64,000 nucleotides of DNA from NCBI RefSeq assembly GCF_000959365.1, contig NZ_CP009555.1, positions 1,736,001-1,800,000 on the forward strand. Reading direction: 5' to 3'. This DNA is from Burkholderia oklahomensis C6786 (GTDB lineage: Bacteria > Pseudomonadota > Gammaproteobacteria > Burkholderiales > Burkholderiaceae). Positions 62,055 through 64,000 of this stretch are shown piece after piece; the first letter of the stretch is position 1; each line of letters begins with the position of its first letter. The translations under genes were made by a program, and so were the position numbers. A model generated the notes under the pieces. The model saw only the letters and a program-made list of their open reading frames with translations, was not told the origin of the DNA and searched no databases.

Positions 62055-63194
62055 ATGCAACACACGATGAAAAAGCTGGCAGGCGCGACGTTCGTCGCGG
62101 TCATGTCGCTCGCGGGGACGGCGCACGCGGATGACGTCAAGATCGGCTTCGCGGCGCCGATGACGGGCGCGCAGGCTCACTACGGCAAGGATATGCAGAA
62201 CGGCATCGTGCTCGCGATCGAGGACTTCAATGCGACGAAGCCCACGATCGGCGGCAAGCCGGTGAAGTTCGTGCTCGACACGCAGGACGATCAGGCCGAC
62301 CCGCGCACCGGCACGACGGTCGCGCAGAAGCTCGTCGACGACGGCATCAAGGGCATGCTCGGCCACTTCAACTCGGGCACGACGATCCCGGCATCGCGCA
62401 TCTACGCGAACGCGGGCATCCCGCAGATCGCGATGGCGACGGCGCCCGAGTACACGCAGCAGGGCTACAAGACGACCTTCCGGATGATGACGTCCGACAC
62501 GCAGCAGGGCTCGGTCGCGGGCACGTTCGCGGTGAAGGATCTCGGCATGAAGAAGATCGCGATCGTCGACGACCGCACCGCGTACGGCCAGGGTCTCGCC
62601 GACCAGTTCGAGAAGGCGGCGAAGGCGGCGGGCGCGACGATCGTCGACCGTGAATTCACGAACGACAAGGCCGTCGACTTCAAGGCGATCCTGACGAAGC
62701 TGAAGGCGTCGAAGCCGGATCTCGTCTACTACGGCGGCGCGGATTCGCAGGCTGCGCCGATGGCGAAGCAGATGAAGTCGCTCGGCGTCGCGGCGCCGCT
62801 GATGGGCGGCGAGATGGTGCACACGCCGACGTTCCTGAAGATCGCGGGCGACGCGGCCGAAGGCTCGATCGCTTCGCTCGCCGGCCTGCCGCTCGGCGAA
62901 ATGCCCGGCGGCAAGTCGTATGCGGACAAGTACAAGAAGCGCTTCGGCGAAGACGTGCAGACGTACTCGCCGTACGCGTACGATGGCGCGATGGCGATGT
63001 TCAACGCGATGAAGAAGGCGAACTCGACCGATCCGGCGAAGTACCTGCCGCTGCTGTCGAAGACCGACATGGCGGGCGTCACGTCGACGCACATCGCGTA
63101 CGACACGAAGGGCGACCTGCGCAACGGCGGCATCACGATCTACAAGGTCGAGAAGGGCGAGTGGAAGCCGCTCAAGAGCATCGGCGGCAAGTAA
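62055..63194 (+). CDS. Branched-chain amino acid ABC transporter binding protein (LivK-like)
   Basis: Periplasmic binding protein of 379 residues. The signal peptide ends near AGTAHADDVKIGFAAPMTG; GHFNSGTTIPASRIYANAGI and VDDRTAYGQGLADQFEKAA match LivJ/LivK proteins. AGGAGA precedes ATG 62055. It is 84 nt after putA but has its own terminator and no permease genes, so it is an orphan receptor, probably sharing transporter subunits encoded elsewhere. Confidence 0.9.
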   Translation: MQHTMKKLAGATFVAVMSLAGTAHADDVKIGFAAPMTGAQAHYGKDMQNGIVLAIEDFNATKPTIGGKPVKFVLDTQDDQADPRTGTTVAQKLVDDGIKGMLGHFNSGTTIPASRIYANAGIPQIAMATAPEYTQQGYKTTFRMMTSDTQQGSVAGTFAVKDLGMKKIAIVDDRTAYGQGLADQFEKAAKAAGATIVDREFTNDKAVDFKAILTKLKASKPDLVYYGGADSQAAPMAKQMKSLGVAAPLMGGEMVHTPTFLKIAGDAAEGSIASLAGLPLGEMPGGKSYADKYKKRFGEDVQTYSPYAYDGAMAMFNAMKKANSTDPAKYLPLLSKTDMAGVTSTHIAYDTKGDLRNGGITIYKVEKGEWKPLKSIGGK

Positions 63195-63253
63195 GCGTCG
63201 CGCGTGGCGCGGACGTCGCGTGGCGGCGTCCGTTTCGCGTCCCGGTATCGACG

Positions 63254-63293
63254 AGCCCCGGATCTGCGCAGGCAGGTTCGGGGCTTCGTTTTT
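63254..63293 (+). terminator. Intrinsic terminator after the LivK-like gene
   Basis: AGCCCCG (63254-63260) and CGGGGCT (63279-63285) pair across an 18-nt loop, followed by a T-rich tail. Confidence 0.75.
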
Positions 63294-63348
63294 TTGCGGC
63301 CGGATTCTTGTGGCCGGGCGGGCGTCGAAGCGTCGCGCCGCCGCCGCG

Positions 63349-64000
63349 TCATGCGCCGCGCGCGCGCAGCAAATGCTTCTGCAGCTTGCCCGTCGGCGTG
63401 CGCGGCAGACGTTCGGCGAACACGTATTCGCGCGGGATCTTGTACGCGGCGAGCCGCTTCGCGCAGAACGCGCGCAGCGCGTCGGCATCGACCGCATCAT
63501 CCGCACCGCTCGCTGCGTGCAGCACGACGTGCGCGACCACGGTCTCCCCCCATTCCGGATGCGCGCGGCCGATCACCGCGGCTTCCGCGACGGCCGGATG
63601 CGCGGTCAGCACGTCCTCGACCTCCTTCGAATAGACGTTCTCGCCGCCCGTCACGATCATGTCCTTGATCCGGTCGACGACGAACAGATAGCCGTCGTCG
63701 TCGATGCGCGCGACATCGCCGCTCCGATACCAGCCGCCGTCCACGAACGCCGCGCGCGTCGCGTCGGGATCGTCGAGATAGCCGAGCATCATGCTGTCCG
63801 CGCGCAGCCGGATTTCGCCGATCTCGCCCGGCCGCGCGTCGTCGCCCGATGCGGTCACGACCCGCACGTCGACGCCCGGCGTGCCCTGCCGGCCGATCGA
63901 GCCCGCCTTGACGGTCTGCTCGAACGGATGGAGCACGGTGCCGGCCGGGCCCGTCTCGGTCATCCCGTACACCTGATAGAACGCCTCGCTGCGGTACGCG
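63349..64000 (-). CDS. Acyl-CoA ligase, C-terminal part (cut by window edge)
   Basis: About 217 codons of an AMP-binding ligase remain open to the right edge. They include the A5 motif VYGMTETGP, WYRSGDVA (A7), VDRIKDMIVTGGENVYSKEV (A8) and the C-terminal catalytic Lys in TPTGKLQKH. It resembles long-chain fatty-acid or aromatic-acid CoA ligases; the substrate-selecting N-terminal half is outside the window. It converges with the LivK-like gene. Confidence 0.85.
   Translation of the reverse strand, partial: AYRSEAFYQVYGMTETGPAGTVLHPFEQTVKAGSIGRQGTPGVDVRVVTASGDDARPGEIGEIRLRADSMMLGYLDDPDATRAAFVDGGWYRSGDVARIDDDGYLFVVDRIKDMIVTGGENVYSKEVEDVLTAHPAVAEAAVIGRAHPEWGETVVAHVVLHAASGADDAVDADALRAFCAKRLAAYKIPREYVFAERLPRTPTGKLQKHLLRARGA

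Overview
The window is GC-rich, compactly coded chromosomal DNA from a Burkholderia, most likely the pseudomallei/thailandensis group. The evidence is the gene order (gspD, hupB, mnmC, then mnmG-rsmG-parA-parB and the atp operon), near-family-typical sequences for PhhA, PhhB, HemE and the ATP synthase subunits, and a SET-domain protein of the type known from this group. It appears to be the origin-proximal part of the main chromosome: parAB, a perfect 16-bp parS plus two near matches, and several perfect DnaA boxes all lie within about 35 kb, and most genes right of about 10 kb read rightward. No dnaA gene is present. I identify the organism from memory of families, not from a search.

Layout. 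1-9.7 kb: type II secretin gspD (cut by the left edge), a lytic transglycosylase, a COG0523 metal GTPase, HU, MnmC, a CPA2 antiporter and a YbdK-type ligase. The last two are bracketed by two non-coding stretches (6574-7315 and 9691-10203) that carry an inverted, diverged copy of the same DnaA-box sequence; these are the best oriC candidates. 10-24 kb: MarR regulator with a four-cysteine tail, amidotransferase, old-yellow-enzyme reductase, SET protein, TctDE-like two-component system, DUF3717 protein, phenylalanine hydroxylase pair phhA-phhB with a divergent Lrp regulator, CYTH protein, and a LysR/mmsA/GMC oxidoreductase cluster. 24.5-36.3 kb: two complete branched-chain-amino-acid-type ABC transporter cassettes. 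The second begins with a decaying tandem copy of its binding-protein gene and contains a fused permease-ATPase.

36.4-50 kb: mnmG-rsmG-parA-parB, an anion permease, then the nine-gene atp operon (I-B-E-F-H-A-G-D-C). The atpD-atpC gap is unusually long and holds three consecutive long hairpins whose stems differ in sequence but stay paired. 50-64 kb: an acyl-CoA ligase, a low-GC small gene or RNA bounded by opposing terminators, a CoA-binding protein, PheC-like cyclohexadienyl dehydratase, hemE, priA, a 56-codon membrane-protein gene, the trifunctional proline catabolic gene putA with a terminator-like leader hairpin, another binding protein, and the C-terminal part of an acyl-CoA ligase cut by the right edge.

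Most of the window is ordinary core genome. The strongest candidates for undescribed biology are the duplicated inverted DnaA-box element, the triple hairpin before atpC, the small-gene region near 52.1 kb, and the parS-like sites embedded in coding sequence.
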